The position numbers were made by a program, and so were the translations under genes. Of a stretch of 64,000 nt of DNA, positions 16,553-25,646 are shown in pieces. This stretch comes from Lachnospiraceae bacterium (GTDB lineage Bacteria > Bacillota > Clostridia > Lachnospirales > Lachnospiraceae), in the NCBI GenBank assembly GCA_022799355.1, contig JAAWOG010000006.1:1-64000 (forward strand), written 5' to 3'. Numbering within the stretch: position 1 is the first letter of the stretch; each line of letters starts with the position of its first letter. The notes beneath the pieces were generated by a model. It did not search any database. It saw nothing but the letters and a program-made list of their open reading frames with translations, and was not told where the DNA came from.

Positions 16553-17242
16553 TTGGAGTCAAAAACGTATCGCCATGAGTTTAAATATATCTGTTCCGAA
16601 ACGCAGCTTGCGCGCATAAAAGGGCGGCTTTCCGGGCTTATGCGCTATGATATCCATGCGGACAAAGAAGGAAAATACGGTATCCGAAGCGTATATTTTG
16701 ACGATCATCAGGATTCAGGATTCTATGAAAATGAGAATGGGACTGATCCGAGGGAGAAATTCCGTATCCGGATTTATAATCACAGCGCGGACCGCATTGA
16801 ACTGGAGAACAAGAAAAAGATATGCGGTATGACCAGCAAAGACTCCTGTGAGATACAAAGGGACCTGTGCGAAGCGCTCATATCAGGTGAGATGGAAGCG
16901 CTGGATGCATGTGAAATTCCGGTCTGGAATAAATTTGCGCTGGGCTGGAATACGAGACGGCTCCGTGCAAAAGTGATTGTGGATTACGAGAGGACGGTAT
17001 TTGTGTGTCCTATGGGAAACGTGCGGGTGACCTTTGACCGGAATATCTCCTCATCTGCGGACTATGGGCACTTTTTTGATCGGGCGATAAAAAAGCGTCC
17101 CATCATGCCGGCGGGGATGCATGTGCTGGAAGTGAAATACGATGAATTTCTACCGGATTATATTTATAAGGGGATCGAGCTGGAAAACCTGCAGAGGAGT
17201 GCATTTTCCAAATACTATCTGTGCAGGAAGTTTCATCTGTGA
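16553..17242 (+). CDS. VTC-domain (polyphosphate polymerase-like) protein
   Basis: A 229-residue VTC-domain protein of the CYTH-like tunnel fold. It has the N-terminal YRHEFKYICS, the basic strand KFRIRIYN, ELENKKK (Lys-rich substrate tunnel), a VIVDYER segment, VRVTFDR, and the C-terminal VLEVKYDEFLP glutamate motif. Family members in yeast Vtc4 polymerise polyphosphate; bacterial roles are less clear. The start is uncertain: TTG 16553 has GGAGG close upstream, while GTG 16532 lacks a site. It is followed after 80 bases by a DUF4956 membrane protein, a common bacterial pairing. Confidence 0.85.
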   Translation: MESKTYRHEFKYICSETQLARIKGRLSGLMRYDIHADKEGKYGIRSVYFDDHQDSGFYENENGTDPREKFRIRIYNHSADRIELENKKKICGMTSKDSCEIQRDLCEALISGEMEALDACEIPVWNKFALGWNTRRLRAKVIVDYERTVFVCPMGNVRVTFDRNISSSADYGHFFDRAIKKRPIMPAGMHVLEVKYDEFLPDYIYKGIELENLQRSAFSKYYLCRKFHL

Positions 17243-17322
17243 AATATGGAAGAAACTGAAAACGGCAGAAGCCCATCCCTTCGGCGGACTGCCGGATTAT
17301 AAACGGAAAAGGAGAATTTATT

Positions 17323-17997
17323 GTGAGTACAAGGGACATATTAAAAAATTCGTTTCTGGAATCCATTGCGGCTTCCGATGTAACACCTCAGGAGATCTTT
17401 CTGGTACTGTTTATTACGACGGTGCTTGCATTGTATATTTTCTGCATTTACAGAGTGCTTACCAGAAAAACATTCTACAACAGATCCTTTAATATCGCAC
17501 TGGCTGCGTTGGCGCTGATCACGGCAGGCGTTATCCTGACGATCCAGTCCAGTATCGTTGTATCTCTGGGTATGGTGGGCGCGCTCTCCATCGTGCGGTT
17601 CAGGACCGCGATCAAAGATCCGATGGATCTGGTGTTTCTGTTCTGGGCGATCAGCATAGGGATTATCTGCGGCGCAAGACTGTATGTGATCGGAGTTATT
17701 GTCTGCATATTTGTGACGGTCCTGCTGTTTGTGCTGGATAAAATGCCGGTGGCGAAGGTGCCGAAGATTCTTGTGGTGAATGCGGACGGCATGGACGCGG
17801 AGGATAAGGTGCTGGAAGTTGTAGCGCGCTATGCAGGGTATTATAAAGTGAAGTCCAGAAGCCTTTCGGCGCAGCAGCTTGATATGGTGGTGGAACTTCG
17901 GGTGAAGGAAGAGAAGGAACTGGTGAGGGGCGTCAGTGAACTGGAAGGAATCCATGCGGTGTCCCTGCTGGCCCACGACGGCGAGGTGACATTTTAG
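17323..17997 (+). CDS. DUF4956 membrane protein
   Basis: A 224-residue integral membrane protein beginning at GTG with AAAAGGAG 8 bases upstream. About four hydrophobic helices span residues 25-140 (LVLFITTVLALYIFCIY; ALAALALITAGVIL; VVSLGMVGALSIVRFRTAIKDP, the family signature; YVIGVIVCIFVTVLLFVL). A soluble C-terminal domain of about 80 residues has alternating strands (KILVVNADG, QLDMVVELRV, HAVSLL). It is typically found beside VTC-domain genes, as here. The molecular function is unknown; a shared role in polyphosphate or cell-surface metabolism is inference. Confidence 0.85.
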   Translation: MSTRDILKNSFLESIAASDVTPQEIFLVLFITTVLALYIFCIYRVLTRKTFYNRSFNIALAALALITAGVILTIQSSIVVSLGMVGALSIVRFRTAIKDPMDLVFLFWAISIGIICGARLYVIGVIVCIFVTVLLFVLDKMPVAKVPKILVVNADGMDAEDKVLEVVARYAGYYKVKSRSLSAQQLDMVVELRVKEEKELVRGVSELEGIHAVSLLAHDGEVTF

Positions 17998-18126
17998 AGA
18001 CGGCCGGTACGGCGAAGACGGCTGTTCTGCATGAAGGGAATGACTTTTGATGAAAATGAATATTTCATCGAATGCTGACAGAAAATGACAAAATAATTTA
18101 AAATTTGTGAAAAATAAAAGTAGTCC

Positions 18127-18155
18127 TTGAAAAAAAAGGAAGAATCTTTTATACT
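18127..18155 (+). promoter_or_regulatory. Promoter of the BMP-family ABC operon
   Basis: TTGAAA (18127-18132), 17-bp spacer, TATACT (18150-18155), about 70 bases before the lipoprotein start. No riboswitch fold is apparent in the short leader. Confidence 0.7.
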
Positions 18156-18225
18156 GTATAGGAACTATAAGTTAGGTCTCCGTCTGAAACAGGCGGGAAT
18201 ATGTAAAATAGGAGGAATGTAAGTT

Positions 18226-19374
18226 ATGAAGAAGAAATTGGTTTCAGTTCTTCTTGCGTGCACAATGGCGTTTGCGCTGGTAGCATGCGGCGGTGCGAAA
18301 GATCCTGCGGCACCCGCGGAAGAAACAACGGAAGAGGCGCCTGCTGAGGAAGCGGAAGCTCCGGCAGAAGAGGCGGAAGCGCCCGCAGAGGAAGAAGCGG
18401 AAGCAGAAGCAGAAGCTCCGGCAGCGGATTATTCCGAGATTAAAGTAGGTATGGTAACTGATACGGGCGGCGTACATGACGCTTCCTTTAACCAGTCGTC
18501 CTGGGAAGGACTGCAGAGAGCGGCAGACGAGCTCGGTATTCAGGTTCAGTATCTGGAATCCAAGGCTGACTCTGATTATGCTACAAATCTTGATACTTTT
18601 ATTGATGAAGAGTATGATCTGATCATCAGCGTGGGCTTCAAGCTTGCGGAAGCAACAAAGGCAGCGGCAGAAGCCAATCCCGATCAGAAGTTTGCTATTA
18701 TCGATGATGCCAGCATTGATCTGCCTAACGTAACATGCTTAATGTTCAAACAGGCACAGGCTTCCTACCTGGTAGGTTATGTGGCAGGACTGACAACGGA
18801 AACCAACACGGTTGGATTTGTACTTGGTATGAGTTCACCGGTAATGCATGAGTTTGGTTACGGTTACTGTGCAGGTGTTCTGGATGCAAATCCGGAGGCA
18901 ACTATTCTGCAGCAGAACGCAAATGCTTTTGACAAACCGGCTACGGGTAAATCAGCGGTAGTGAGCATGGTTTCCAATGGGGCCGATATCGTTTTCCATG
19001 CGGCAGGCGGTACAGGCAACGGTGTTATTGAAGGATGTAAAGAAAACAAGATCTGGGCGATCGGCGTAGATAAAGATCAGAGCCCGGATGGTCCTGAAAC
19101 AGTTCTGACTTCAGCGATGAAGAGAGTTGACAATGCCAGCTATGAAGCGTCAAAGGCGGTATGTGAAGGTACACTGCAGAGCGGCGTTATCACTTATGAC
19201 CTGGCAGCAGGCGGTGTGGACATTGCTCCTACAACCACCAACCTTTCTGAAGATGCACTGAAAGCCGTAGAAGAAGTAAAGGCAAAGATTATCTCCGGAG
19301 AAATCGTTGTGCCTGAGACAAAGGATGATTTTAAAGCGGCATATGGTGATGTTTATACATTGGATGAAGAATAA
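18226..19374 (+). CDS. BMP-family (PnrA/Med-like) nucleoside-binding lipoprotein
   Basis: A 382-residue substrate-binding lipoprotein. The signal peptide ends in the lipobox LVAC with Cys21. An Ala/Glu/Pro-rich acidic linker runs to about residue 65, then the BMP domain with VGMVTDTGGVHDASFNQSSW (about 75-94), DLIISVGF, ASYLVGYVAG and AAGGTGNGV. BMP proteins bind purine and pyrimidine nucleosides outside the membrane. A terminator follows, then the ATPase and two permeases, so the binding protein is probably made in excess of the other parts. thymidine kinase downstream fits nucleoside salvage. Confidence 0.93.
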   Translation: MKKKLVSVLLACTMAFALVACGGAKDPAAPAEETTEEAPAEEAEAPAEEAEAPAEEEAEAEAEAPAADYSEIKVGMVTDTGGVHDASFNQSSWEGLQRAADELGIQVQYLESKADSDYATNLDTFIDEEYDLIISVGFKLAEATKAAAEANPDQKFAIIDDASIDLPNVTCLMFKQAQASYLVGYVAGLTTETNTVGFVLGMSSPVMHEFGYGYCAGVLDANPEATILQQNANAFDKPATGKSAVVSMVSNGADIVFHAAGGTGNGVIEGCKENKIWAIGVDKDQSPDGPETVLTSAMKRVDNASYEASKAVCEGTLQSGVITYDLAAGGVDIAPTTTNLSEDALKAVEEVKAKIISGEIVVPETKDDFKAAYGDVYTLDEE

Positions 19375-19411
19375 AACGGTTTTTAAAAAAAATAATGCCA
19401 AAAGTGACAAA

Positions 19412-19446
19412 AAGGTGTAGAAAAAGATGTTCTACACCTTTTTTTT
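19412..19446 (+). terminator. Terminator/attenuator after the binding-protein gene
   Basis: AAGGTGTAGAA (19412-19422) and TTCTACACCTT (19430-19440) form an 11-bp stem with a 7-nt loop and an 8-T tail. Its place inside the ABC cluster fits partial termination that lowers ATPase and permease expression. Confidence 0.85.
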
Positions 19447-19484
19447 ATGATAGAATAAGAGAATAAGGCAAAAATATTTTGTGC

Positions 19485-19496
19485 ATTGTATACAAT
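19485..19496. promoter_or_regulatory. Perfect 12-bp palindrome, possible GntR-type operator
   Basis: ATTGTATACAAT, a perfect palindrome 21 bases before the ATPase start and just after the terminator. It resembles operators of FadR-subfamily GntR regulators. Its TATACAAT half recurs before the sugar locus. Confidence 0.4.
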
Positions 19497-19517
19497 GAGA
19501 CGAAGGAGGAGAATTTC

Positions 19518-21062
19518 ATGGGGAGAGAAAGCCATGTTGACCTTTCAAAGACAGTGATTGCCATGCATGACATCGTTAAAAAATTCGGCGATTTTGTTGC
19601 AAATGACGGCATTAATCTGACTGTCCACAAAGGGGAAGTACATGCGATCCTGGGGGAAAACGGTGCGGGTAAATCTACGCTTATGAACGTTTTATACGGA
19701 CTGTATCATCCGACATCAGGCCATATCGAGGTAAACGGAAGCAAGGTTTCTATCGATTCGCCGGAGAAAGCCATAGAATTAGGAATCGGTATGGTGCATC
19801 AGCACTTTATGCTGGTACAGCCTTTTACGGTGACGGAAAATATCATTTTAGGTATGGAGCCGGTGAAAGGTCTGTCGGTGGATCTGAAATCGGCGAGGGA
19901 ACAGGTGGTAGAATTATCAAAGCGTTATGGATTACAGGTTGATCCGGATGCCAGGATAGAGGATATATCCGTGGGGATGCAGCAGAGGGTGGAAATTTTG
20001 AAAGTGCTGTACCGGGGAGCGGATATTCTGATTCTGGACGAGCCGACAGCCTCTTTGACACCGCAGGAAATCGAGGAGCTGATTGATATTATCGGCCATC
20101 TGACAAAGGACGGAAAAAGTGTTATTCTGATCACGCATAAGCTGAAAGAGATCAAGGCTTCTGCGGATTACTGTACCATTATCCGTCAGGGAAAATATAT
20201 TCAGACTGTGGATGTGACGAAAGTAAATGAAGATCAGCTTGCGGCAATGATGGTCGGGCGTGACGTTACGTTCAAGGTGGATAAAAAAGAATTGGAGCCG
20301 GGCGAAGAGGCGCTTGTGGTGAAGGGGCTGCACGGCAGGGACTACAGGAACGTGGAGATTCTGAAAGGGCTTGACATAACGGTCAGAAAAGGTGAGATTG
20401 TGGGGCTTGCCGGCGTGGATGGCAACGGACAGACAGAGCTGGTGGAGATTATTACGGGACTTCGCAAAGGTACAGAAGGCTCCGTTCAGATCCATGGAAA
20501 AGAGGTGTTCGGCGCTACCCCGAGGGAGATTTTTGAGGCGGGTATCACCAGTATTCCTGCAGATCGGCAAAAACACGGACTGGTATTACAGTTTTCCGTG
20601 GCGGATAATCTGATTTTACAGAATTTCGGGGAGGAAGAATTCTCGAAACACGGCATTCTGAAGCGGGATGCCATTCAGAAAAAGGCAACGGAACTGATTG
20701 AAAAATTTGACGTGCGTCCCAGAGGGAGTGAGAATAAACCTGCCGGACATCTTTCCGGCGGTAATCAGCAGAAGGTGATCATTGCCAGAGAGATTACCAA
20801 TGACTCGGAGTTGTTAATCGCGGTAAATCCTACCAGAGGACTGGATGTAGGTGCGATCGAGTATGTACATAAATATCTGGTGGATCAGCGGAACAAAGGG
20901 AAAGCGGTACTGCTTGTGTCTTTTGAACTGGATGAGATCATGAATCTTTCCGACGTGATCAAGGTGATCTTTGACGGGAAAATTGTGGGAAGCGTGCCGG
21001 GCAAAGAAGCGGACGAAAATGAACTTGGCCTGATGATGGCAGGAGGTGGAGCGCATGAGTAA
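19518..21062 (+). CDS. Nucleoside ABC transporter, dual ATPase (NupO-like)
   Basis: A 514-residue protein with two ABC cassettes energising nucleoside import. Cassette 1 has Walker A GENGAGKST (about 43-51), the signature ISVGMQQR and Walker B LILDEPTAS. Cassette 2 has a degenerate Walker A GVDGNGQTE, the signature LSGGNQQK and ELLIAVNPTRGLD, as in other sugar or nucleoside dual ATPases. The start ATG 19518 has GAAGGAGGAG upstream; the in-frame upstream ATG is disfavoured. The 3' end overlaps the first permease by 8 bases. Confidence 0.93.
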   Translation: MGRESHVDLSKTVIAMHDIVKKFGDFVANDGINLTVHKGEVHAILGENGAGKSTLMNVLYGLYHPTSGHIEVNGSKVSIDSPEKAIELGIGMVHQHFMLVQPFTVTENIILGMEPVKGLSVDLKSAREQVVELSKRYGLQVDPDARIEDISVGMQQRVEILKVLYRGADILILDEPTASLTPQEIEELIDIIGHLTKDGKSVILITHKLKEIKASADYCTIIRQGKYIQTVDVTKVNEDQLAAMMVGRDVTFKVDKKELEPGEEALVVKGLHGRDYRNVEILKGLDITVRKGEIVGLAGVDGNGQTELVEIITGLRKGTEGSVQIHGKEVFGATPREIFEAGITSIPADRQKHGLVLQFSVADNLILQNFGEEEFSKHGILKRDAIQKKATELIEKFDVRPRGSENKPAGHLSGGNQQKVIIAREITNDSELLIAVNPTRGLDVGAIEYVHKYLVDQRNKGKAVLLVSFELDEIMNLSDVIKVIFDGKIVGSVPGKEADENELGLMMAGGGAHE

Positions 21063-22173
21063 TATAAAAGAAAAAGATGCAAAAAATTCTTTCGGCACAA
21101 AAGTGCTCCATGGGAATCTGCTCTATACTCTGATCTCCATTATAGTGGGCTTTCTTGTGGGTGCCATACTTTTGCAGATAGCAGGGATCAGTGCGGGTGA
21201 GGCTTACGCAAAGCTGATTACAGGTGTTTTCGGGAAACCGAAGTTTATCGTATGGTCCATTGTGTACGCAACACCCATTATTCTGACAGGACTCTCCGTG
21301 GCGTTCTCCTTCCGGACCGGAGTATTTAATATCGGCGCCGAAGGACAGTACGTGGTGGGATCGCTGGCGGCGTGTGTTGTCGGTATTTTTGTGAAAGCGC
21401 CGGCAATCATACATGTCCCCCTCTGTCTGATCGTGGCGGCTGCGGCCGGCGGCCTTTGGTCCATGGTTGTTGCTCTGCTGAAGGTTAAGAGAGGAATCAA
21501 CGAAGTATTATCCTTTATTATGTTTAACTGGATTGCATTTTATCTGTCCAATTACGTTGTAAATATTCCGGCGGTTCACACGGATGGAAGCGGAGAGGCA
21601 ACAAAGGATATTCTGGATTCGGCAAAGATGATGGTTACCAACGAGTCTCTTACGAAAGTGATGGGCTCCGGTGCCAGTTACAATATTTTGGTTGCGGTGC
21701 TTGCGGCGGCGGTAATTGCCTTTATTCTGAATCGGACAACATTGGGTTATAAATTGAAAGCGGTGGGCTTTAACAGGCATGCGGCGGAGTACGGCGGTAT
21801 CAGTGCCAATAAGGAAATAATGACAGCAATGTCAATTTCCGGCGCACTTGCGGGAATGGGCGGTGCCTGCCAGCTGATGGGAATGGGTATACGTGTCAGC
21901 CAGTTTGCCGGGCAGGAAGGCTTTGGTTTCCAGGGAATTACGGTGGCGCTGATCGGCTCGACAAATCCGATAGGCTGTATTTTTGCAGGGCTGTTTTATG
22001 GAGCGATGAAATACGGCGGCACAAAACTGTCGCTGGTGAATGCGCCTGCGGAAATTGTAAATATTATTATGGGTACGATCATTTTCTTTATCGCGATCTC
22101 CCATGTGTTTAAGCGGATTATCCTTGGTTATGCAGGAAGAAAAAGCACAAAAAGCGAAGGAGGTACAAAGTAA
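21055..22173 (+). CDS. Nucleoside ABC transporter permease 1 (NupP-like)
   Basis: A 372-residue permease with about 8-10 hydrophobic helices. It carries the family motif FSFRTGVFNIGAEGQYVVG (about 82-100) and the AAEYGGISANKEI / ALAGMGGACQLMG region. I chose ATG 21055, with AGGAGG 8 bases upstream; it overlaps the ATPase stop in ATGAGTAA. It joins the second permease through TAATG, so the two are translationally coupled. Confidence 0.92.
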   Translation: MSNIKEKDAKNSFGTKVLHGNLLYTLISIIVGFLVGAILLQIAGISAGEAYAKLITGVFGKPKFIVWSIVYATPIILTGLSVAFSFRTGVFNIGAEGQYVVGSLAACVVGIFVKAPAIIHVPLCLIVAAAAGGLWSMVVALLKVKRGINEVLSFIMFNWIAFYLSNYVVNIPAVHTDGSGEATKDILDSAKMMVTNESLTKVMGSGASYNILVAVLAAAVIAFILNRTTLGYKLKAVGFNRHAAEYGGISANKEIMTAMSISGALAGMGGACQLMGMGIRVSQFAGQEGFGFQGITVALIGSTNPIGCIFAGLFYGAMKYGGTKLSLVNAPAEIVNIIMGTIIFFIAISHVFKRIILGYAGRKSTKSEGGTK

Positions 22174-23105
22174 TGTTTTTGAGAAATCTGGGTTTGCTCA
22201 TCAATGCGACAATGACATATACACCGCCCCTTTTGCTGGCGGCGCTGGGTTCCTGTTTTTCCGAGCGAAGCGGTGTGATAAATATCGGTATCGAGGGGAT
22301 GATGACAATAGGCGCCTTTGTGGGGGCTTCCATGGCGCTTGTCTGCGGAAATCCCTGGCTTGCTTTCTTATTGGGAGGTATTGCGGGGGCTCTCTTCGGG
22401 CTTTTGCACGCGATAGCATGTGTATCTTTTCAGGCGGATCAGACCATTTCCGGTACGGCGATTAACTTTTTGGCACCGGGGCTTGCCGTATTCCTTTCCA
22501 AGGCGATTTATGACGGTTCTTCGGATACGCCGCCGATCGATATCAGCGGTAAACTGCCGAAAGTATTTGACGGTATATTTCCGATAGGATCTTTCTGGAA
22601 TAATGTACTGAGCAATTATTCGGTGGCATATCTGTCTTTGATTCTGGTAGCTGTGGTATGGTTTGTTTTCTACAAGACAAAATTCGGTATGCGGCTGCGG
22701 GCGGTAGGAGAGGCACCGGAAGCCTGTGATACTCTGGGAATCAATGTATATCGAATCAGATATATCTGTGTTATGTTATCGGGATTTTTATCGGGACTGG
22801 GCGGCGCTTACATTACGCTTGCGACCGTAAACCAGTTCAGGCCGATTCTTGTCGTAGGACAAGGGTTTATGGCAATCGCGGCGGTTATTTTCGGCAAATT
22901 CAAACCCCAGGGAGCGCTGTTTGCCTGCCTGCTGTTTGGCCTTTGCAGCGGTGTACAGGTGTTGGCCGGGGCGTCAAACATCGGTATATCACCTAATCTG
23001 ATATCCATGATCCCGTACATTGTAACAATTCTGGCGCTGGTGCTGTTTGTCGGTACGGCGAGGGTGCCGGCTGCGAACGGCAAACCGTTCCAGAAAGCGA
23101 AGTAA
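22173..23105 (+). CDS. Nucleoside ABC transporter permease 2 (NupQ-like)
   Basis: A 310-residue permease with about 8-9 helices. The motif SERSGVINIGIEGMM (about 29-43) matches the corresponding motif in permease 1, and the GEAPEACDTLGINVYRIR cytoplasmic loop is typical of the family. Start and stop of the two permease genes overlap by one base. A strong hairpin 60 bases after the stop ends the operon. Confidence 0.92.
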   Translation: MFLRNLGLLINATMTYTPPLLLAALGSCFSERSGVINIGIEGMMTIGAFVGASMALVCGNPWLAFLLGGIAGALFGLLHAIACVSFQADQTISGTAINFLAPGLAVFLSKAIYDGSSDTPPIDISGKLPKVFDGIFPIGSFWNNVLSNYSVAYLSLILVAVVWFVFYKTKFGMRLRAVGEAPEACDTLGINVYRIRYICVMLSGFLSGLGGAYITLATVNQFRPILVVGQGFMAIAAVIFGKFKPQGALFACLLFGLCSGVQVLAGASNIGISPNLISMIPYIVTILALVLFVGTARVPAANGKPFQKAK

Positions 23106-23167
23106 GGGAAAAGACGGACGAATAGAAAACGGCGACGTGCCGTATTTGCATGTGAAATATATTTTGG

Positions 23168-23205
23168 GAACCGATGCGATGCATGAAAGCAGATCGCATC
23201 GGTTC
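23168..23205 (+). terminator. Hairpin ending the nucleoside transporter operon
   Basis: A perfect 13-bp stem pairs 23168-23180 with 23193-23205 around a 12-nt loop. The tail TTCATT is only weakly T-rich. Confidence 0.6.
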
Positions 23206-23350
23206 TTCATTCATGATGATAGAAAGCTGCAAAACGTACTTTTTATTGTTACGCAGGATAACATTGTATGGCAGAAAAGCAGACGGAAGGGCGGCATAAG
23301 AAATAGACGCCGGCTGCAAGTGTGGGAAATGAAAGGAATACGTGACCGAT

Positions 23351-23917
23351 ATGGCAAAATTATATTTCAGGCATGGCGCTATGGGGAGTTCTAAGACCGC
23401 CAATGCCCTGATGGTAGAGTACAATTATTATGAGAGAGGGAAAAGAGCGCTTCTGCTGAAACCGAAACTGGATAACAGAGACGGTGAAAAAGTGATCAGA
23501 AGCCGTATGGGGCTTGAGAGTGAGTGCCGCTTTGTGGAAGAGCTTGTGGAGATGGATGACGAAGAGATAAGGAAGTATGACTGTGTGATTGTGGATGAAG
23601 CACAGTTTTGCAAAAAGTCAGATATTGAACTCTTTGTGCACGTGGTAGATGACCTGGATATACCGGTTGTCTGTTACGGGCTGCGGACAGATTTCAGGCG
23701 GGAGCCTTTTGAAGGTTCTATCTGGCTGCTGGCATGGGCGGATGTGATAGAAGAGCTGAAAACAGTCTGCTGGTGCGGGCAGGGAGCTTCCTGTAATACA
23801 AGGCTGAACGATAAGGGGGAGATCATCCGGGATGGGGAGCAGATCTGCCTCGGCGCAAATGACAGGTATGTGGCGCTTTGCAGGAAGCACTATAAAGAAG
23901 GGAAGCTGGCGCCTTAA
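23351..23917 (+). CDS. tdk: Thymidine kinase
   Basis: Phosphorylates thymidine with ATP for salvage. The 188-residue protein has the P-loop GAMGSSKT (about 9-16), Walker B/lid IVDEAQF (about 78-84), GLRTDFRREPFEGS, and a zinc ribbon with CWCGQGASC (about 140-148) and CRKH near the end. I chose ATG 23351 (MAKLYFRHG), the usual family start. GTG 23342 is the alternative and has AAAGGA nearer. Downstream of the nucleoside importer, it fits a salvage group. Confidence 0.93.
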   Translation: MAKLYFRHGAMGSSKTANALMVEYNYYERGKRALLLKPKLDNRDGEKVIRSRMGLESECRFVEELVEMDDEEIRKYDCVIVDEAQFCKKSDIELFVHVVDDLDIPVVCYGLRTDFRREPFEGSIWLLAWADVIEELKTVCWCGQGASCNTRLNDKGEIIRDGEQICLGANDRYVALCRKHYKEGKLAP

Positions 23918-23967
23918 TGTTTGTAAAGTATAATGAAATTAAAAACAGGAATCGTTACTGATTTTGC

Positions 23968-23996
23968 TTGACGTTTTGATGTCGGTGCTATATATT
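23968..23996 (+). promoter_or_regulatory. Promoter of flavoredoxin-rubredoxin gene
   Basis: TTGACG (23968-23973), 17-bp spacer, TATATT (23991-23996), 58 bases before the start codon. Confidence 0.65.
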
Positions 23997-24054
23997 GAAT
24001 AAAGAAACAGGTTTGGGAAAAGCTTATAAATAAATAGAAACGGAGGAAATTTAT

Positions 24055-24675
24055 ATGGATCAGAGAGCAATGTTTCGGCTCAGTTACGGGCTGTTTGTTT
24101 TGACGGCTCAGGAGAACGGGTTTGATAACGGATGTATTATCAATACGGTGATGCAGGTGACGAGCACGCCGAACCGGATTTCAATTACGGTGAATAAGCA
24201 GAATAAGACGCATGATATGGTGAAGGCGACGGGTGTGTTTAATGTGTCCGTGCTGGCAGAGGATGCGTCTTTCGATACATTTAAGCACTTTGGCTTTCAG
24301 AGCGGTAAAAATGTGGACAAGTTTGAAGATTATGGTCCGAAAGAGCGGAGTGATAACGGATTGTATTATGTGACGAAGGGGACGAATTCTTATCTTTCTG
24401 GAAAAGTGGTACAGGAGATTGATTTAGGAACCCATACTCAGTTTATTGCGGATGTGACCGCCGCGGAGTTGCTTTCTGAGGTGCCGTCCGTCACATATAC
24501 TTACTATCAGGATCATATCAAACCGAAACCGGAAGCACCAAAGCAGAGGGAAGGAAAGAAGGTCTGGGTATGTAAGATCTGCGGTTATGTATACGAGGGC
24601 GAAGAGCTGCCTGCAGACTATATCTGCCCGCTCTGTAAACATGGCGCATCGGATTTTGAGCAGGAAGTGAGATGA
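24055..24675 (+). CDS. hrb: High-molecular-weight rubredoxin (flavin reductase-rubredoxin fusion)
   Basis: A 206-residue electron carrier. Residues 1-155 are an FMN-binding flavin-reductase domain (ALFRLSYGL-like MFRLSYGLFVLTA, NTVMQVTSTPNRISITVNK, THDMVKATGVFNVSVL). After a Pro/Lys linker, residues about 168-206 are a rubredoxin domain with CxxC pairs VCKICGYVYEG and ICPLCKHGASDF. In Moorella and other Clostridia, Hrb passes electrons from NADH to A-type flavoproteins that reduce oxygen or nitric oxide. No flavodiiron gene is adjacent. The GGAGG site precedes the ATG by 8 bases. Two hairpins follow. Confidence 0.9.
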   Translation: MDQRAMFRLSYGLFVLTAQENGFDNGCIINTVMQVTSTPNRISITVNKQNKTHDMVKATGVFNVSVLAEDASFDTFKHFGFQSGKNVDKFEDYGPKERSDNGLYYVTKGTNSYLSGKVVQEIDLGTHTQFIADVTAAELLSEVPSVTYTYYQDHIKPKPEAPKQREGKKVWVCKICGYVYEGEELPADYICPLCKHGASDFEQEVR

Positions 24676-24678
24676 AAT

Positions 24679-24710
24679 GTAACAGTTCAGCCTTTCGGCT
24701 GCACTGTTAC
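24679..24710 (+). terminator. First hairpin after hrb
   Basis: GTAACAGT and ACTGTTAC pair at the ends, with inner AGCC/GGCT around TTTC and a small internal loop between. No T-run follows, so it may be an RNA-stabilising or processing structure. Confidence 0.45.
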
Positions 24711-24711
24711 T

Positions 24712-24762
24712 GAATCCGCCCTATTTTAAGTTCACCTACGGTGAAAGGGCGGATTCTATTTT
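24712..24762 (+). terminator. Second, stronger hairpin after hrb
   Basis: GAATCCGCCC (24712-24721) pairs with GGGCGGATTC (24747-24756). An inner TTCACC/GGTGAA stem lies within the loop. The tail TATTTT follows. This is the likely terminator. Confidence 0.7.
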
Positions 24763-25076
24763 CCCGTCACACATTTTTATATGCTGAACTGTTATGATGA
24801 AATAACCGGTTCATATCCTTTTGGCAGTGCCGGAAGTTTTTCGCATCGAAAGTGGCTGATGAGAAACTTCCGGCACATTCACATCATAGCAATAATTTTT
24901 CTGTTACATATTCCCCCCTTCAAGGATAAAAATATAAAGAAATATGAAAGCCTGAAACAGTGCGGAAGAAAAACAGCGGAAAGAGAGGATTGGTGAAAGA
25001 AATAAAGTATAGAATTTCTTTGTTTGCAGATACTATTTCCAGAAATGGTTAGTACAGTAAATGGAGGAAATTTTAT
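24763..25076. other. Intergenic stretch before spoVT
   Basis: About 310 bp without a convincing gene. An open frame from 24781 has no ribosome site and unusual composition. A sporulation-type promoter for spoVT may lie in the last 80 bases, but I could not fix its boxes. Confidence 0.4.
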
Positions 25077-25622
25077 ATGAAAGCAACTGGAATTGTACGT
25101 AGAATAGATGATCTTGGCAGGGTGGTAATCCCTAAGGAAATACGGCGGACGCTGAGGATCAGAGAGTCAGATCCGTTGGAAATCTTTACTGACAGGGAAG
25201 GAGAGATTATTTTAAAAAAGTATTCGCCGATAGGGGAAATGTCCACTTTCGCAAAACAGTATGCGGAGAGCCTGGCACAGGTTTCCGGACATGTGGCAAT
25301 GATTGCGGACAGGGATCAGATCATTGCGGTCGCAGGGGGTATGAAAAATTCCGTGGGGAAATATGTCAGCAGGGAGCTGGAAAGCAAGGTAAATAATAGG
25401 GAAAGCGTTGTCAGCATGAAGGGAGAGCGTGATTTTATTCCTGTGACGCAGGATAATTCCGAGGAGTTTCGTCAGGAAGCGATCAGCCCCATCATCAGTG
25501 AGGGGGATGCAATAGGCGCTGTTATTTTACTGAATAATGCCGAAAAGGGGAAGATGGGGGAAGTGGAACAGAAACTGATCCTGTCGGCGGCAGGATTTCT
25601 GGGGAGACAGATGGAGCAGTAA
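25077..25622 (+). CDS. spoVT: Stage V sporulation regulator SpoVT
   Basis: A 181-residue transcription factor of forespore gene expression. Residues 1-50 are an AbrB-type swapped-hairpin DNA-binding domain (MKATGIVRRIDDLGRVVIPK, RTLRIRESDPLEIF). Residues about 55-181 are a GAF-like domain (VAMIADRDQIIAVAG, ISPIISEGDAIGAVILL). The start has GGAGG 8 bases upstream. In B. subtilis spoVT follows mfd; here 9 kb of other genes separate them. Confidence 0.95.
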   Translation: MKATGIVRRIDDLGRVVIPKEIRRTLRIRESDPLEIFTDREGEIILKKYSPIGEMSTFAKQYAESLAQVSGHVAMIADRDQIIAVAGGMKNSVGKYVSRELESKVNNRESVVSMKGERDFIPVTQDNSEEFRQEAISPIISEGDAIGAVILLNNAEKGKMGEVEQKLILSAAGFLGRQMEQ

Positions 25623-25646
25623 AAAAGAGGCATAAGCCTCTTTTTT
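25621..25646. terminator. Bidirectional terminator between spoVT and pncB
   Basis: An 11-bp stem pairs 25621-25631 with 25636-25646, with A6 on one side and T6 on the other. It serves the convergent spoVT and pncB and overlaps the pncB stop. Confidence 0.88.

Noticed and set aside
18160..18225. Purine-type riboswitch before the nucleoside transporter
   Set aside because: The leader is only about 65 nt and lacks the conserved junction and loop sequences.
24781..24996. Open frame of 71 codons between hrb and spoVT
   Set aside because: No ribosome site and no recognisable protein features.
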